Shown here piece after piece: positions 63,329 through 64,000 of a stretch of DNA of 64,000 nucleotides. Position numbers and translations under genes: made by a program. The stretch covers positions 189,297-253,296 of the forward strand of contig NZ_QTUV01000003.1 of the NCBI RefSeq assembly GCF_003435815.1, given 5' to 3'. The stretch comes from Dorea sp. AM10-31. Lineage in GTDB: Bacteria; Bacillota; Clostridia; Lachnospirales; Lachnospiraceae. The notes under the pieces are model-generated. The model made no database searches. It was not told the DNA's origin and worked only from the letters and a program-made list of their open reading frames with translations. Within the stretch, counting starts at the first letter, position 1, and each line of letters opens with the position of its first letter.

Positions 63329-63649
63329 ATGGCAAAAGTATTTATCACACTGACAGGAACAAAACATTATTTCGGAAATGATTTTCTTGAAAAGGGTACG
63401 AAAATCAGACTGGAGAAAGAGCCGGATAATGAGTATGACAAGGAAGCAATCAAAGTAACTTATGAAGGCCTTGGAAAAATCGGGTATGTGGCGAACAGCT
63501 CTTATACTGTTATTGGTGAGTCGATGAGTGCCGGACGTCTCTACGACAAGATTGGAGATGTTGCATATGCAAAGGTAATACTTGTTACACCAGCTGGGAC
63601 AATCTGCAAAATTTGTAAAAAGAGTCTGGTAAAAGATGAGGAGCAATAA
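63329..63649 (+). CDS. HIRAN-domain protein
   Basis: About 106 residues from the ATG at 63329 (AAGGAAGGAG upstream). The core fits HIRAN: ITLTGTKHYFGNDFLEKG, then LEKEPDNEYDKEAIKV and GKIGYVANSSYTV. HIRAN domains bind DNA ends or nucleic acid in many contexts; stand-alone bacterial ones are unexplained. A short zinc-like CKICKK lies near the end. The next gene overlaps its stop. Confidence 0.75.
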   Translation: MAKVFITLTGTKHYFGNDFLEKGTKIRLEKEPDNEYDKEAIKVTYEGLGKIGYVANSSYTVIGESMSAGRLYDKIGDVAYAKVILVTPAGTICKICKKSLVKDEEQ

Positions 63650-63912
63650 TGAAAAACAAAGAGATATTGAGAAAAATCTATTATGAAAATAGGGCAATAA
63701 ACAGAAATATTCAGCGCCTGGCTAATATCAGTTTAATTGGCTTGCTTGCAAGGTCGGCCAAAGAAGCAAAAGAAAGCGATGATGAACAAGGAAAAAATCT
63801 TGCAAAAGCAGGGCTGCTCTTAGTAGTTATTTCGGAAGCCCTGATAATAATTAGTGATATTCTAGATCATCGGAAAATGAAAATCGAAGAGAAAATAGAA
63901 AAGTGTGAGTAA
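63649..63912 (+). CDS. small membrane-anchored protein, unknown
   Basis: 87 residues: a basic N-terminus (LRKIYYENRAINRNIQRLAN), a hydrophobic segment near residues 54-70 (AGLLLVVISEALIIISDIL) and a charged tail. The start overlaps the HIRAN gene stop, so it is coupled to it. No family recognised. Confidence 0.6.
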   Translation: MKNKEILRKIYYENRAINRNIQRLANISLIGLLARSAKEAKESDDEQGKNLAKAGLLLVVISEALIIISDILDHRKMKIEEKIEKCE

Positions 63913-63922
63913 GGGAGCAGAA

Positions 63923-63988
63923 ATGTATACAAAAGAACAGAATGAAGAAATCAGAAGACTGTTCCTCAGACGAACGGAAAAAGATTAA
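63923..63988 (+). CDS. possible 21-residue peptide
   Basis: ATG preceded by AAGGGAGC, encoding YTKEQNEEIRRLFLRRTEKD and a stop. It is very short and could be chance, although the ribosome site is good. Confidence 0.25.
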   Translation: MYTKEQNEEIRRLFLRRTEKD

Positions 63989-64000
63989 AGAAGAATTAAA

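Overview
The window looks like a gut Firmicutes genome of the Lachnospiraceae type: low to mid GC, strong AGGAGG ribosome sites, occasional TTG and GTG starts, and a SpaA-type surface protein inside a conjugative element. This is inference from gene content; no rRNA or other taxonomic marker is present. Almost everything is mobile or accessory DNA. The only clear core gene is the 3' end of metG, at 47.0-47.5 kb.

Region A (1-25.7 kb, all plus strand) is the conjugation module of an integrative conjugative element (ICE). In order it holds a Y-family polymerase tail and YolD-like gene, a sigma-region-4 protein, a 1742-residue thioester/Cna-B surface adhesin with a sortase signal, PcfB and the VirD4 coupling ATPase, an embedded XRE-membrane regulator, Maff2, VirB6-like, PrgI and VirB4, a 3D/NlpC-P60 cell-wall hydrolase, DUF4315/DUF4366, topoisomerase III, DUF5688, an ArdC-like antirestriction protein and YodL-type accessory genes.

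Region B (25.9-38.9 kb) is a scar-rich composite of nested transposons. A resident large serine recombinase is cut after about 59 codons by an element carrying its own serine recombinase, TnpW, a Tn916-like sigma/HTH pair, an XRE regulator, MobC and a relaxase. That relaxase is truncated where it meets an inverted remnant of a second Tn1549-like element (virB4 fragment, relaxase N-terminus, mobC). Two antibiotic-response loci lie here. One is a cysteine-rich KTR protein plus an RlmN/Cfr-family radical SAM methyltransferase behind a leader peptide ending MRIR and a transcription attenuator. The other is a mef leader peptide (MTASMRLR) and attenuator in front of a mef gene cut to about 57 codons, now followed by a HelD-like RNA-polymerase helicase.

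Region C (39.2-46.9 kb) is the processing and integration end of the ICE. A minus-strand run of XRE, dUTPase, ThyX, a DUF1599-like protein, relaxase and MobC reads away from a well-formed oriT. Beyond it are a radical SAM protein, a peptide deformylase scrap, a DUF6462 putative excisionase, a ribbon-helix-helix protein and a Tn916-type tyrosine integrase with two arm-type repeats. The ICE end abuts the 3' third of metG.

Region D (47.7-59.5 kb) is a probable defence island: an endonuclease/exonuclease/phosphatase-fold protein, a zinc-ribbon-repeat/XRE fusion, small regulators, then a tightly packed operon. The operon encodes a UvrD-like helicase with a 4Fe-4S PD-(D/E)XK nuclease, an unrecognised 251-residue protein, a type III-like DNA methyltransferase, a type III-like restriction helicase-nuclease and a WYL regulator. 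It is the best candidate in the window for an incompletely described system.

Region E (59.5-64 kb) holds a GNAT acetyltransferase, a MerR regulator with a textbook 19-bp-spaced promoter, and many small genes (EF-hand, HIRAN, membrane and HTH proteins). Two transcription units here share a 40-bp upstream repeat.
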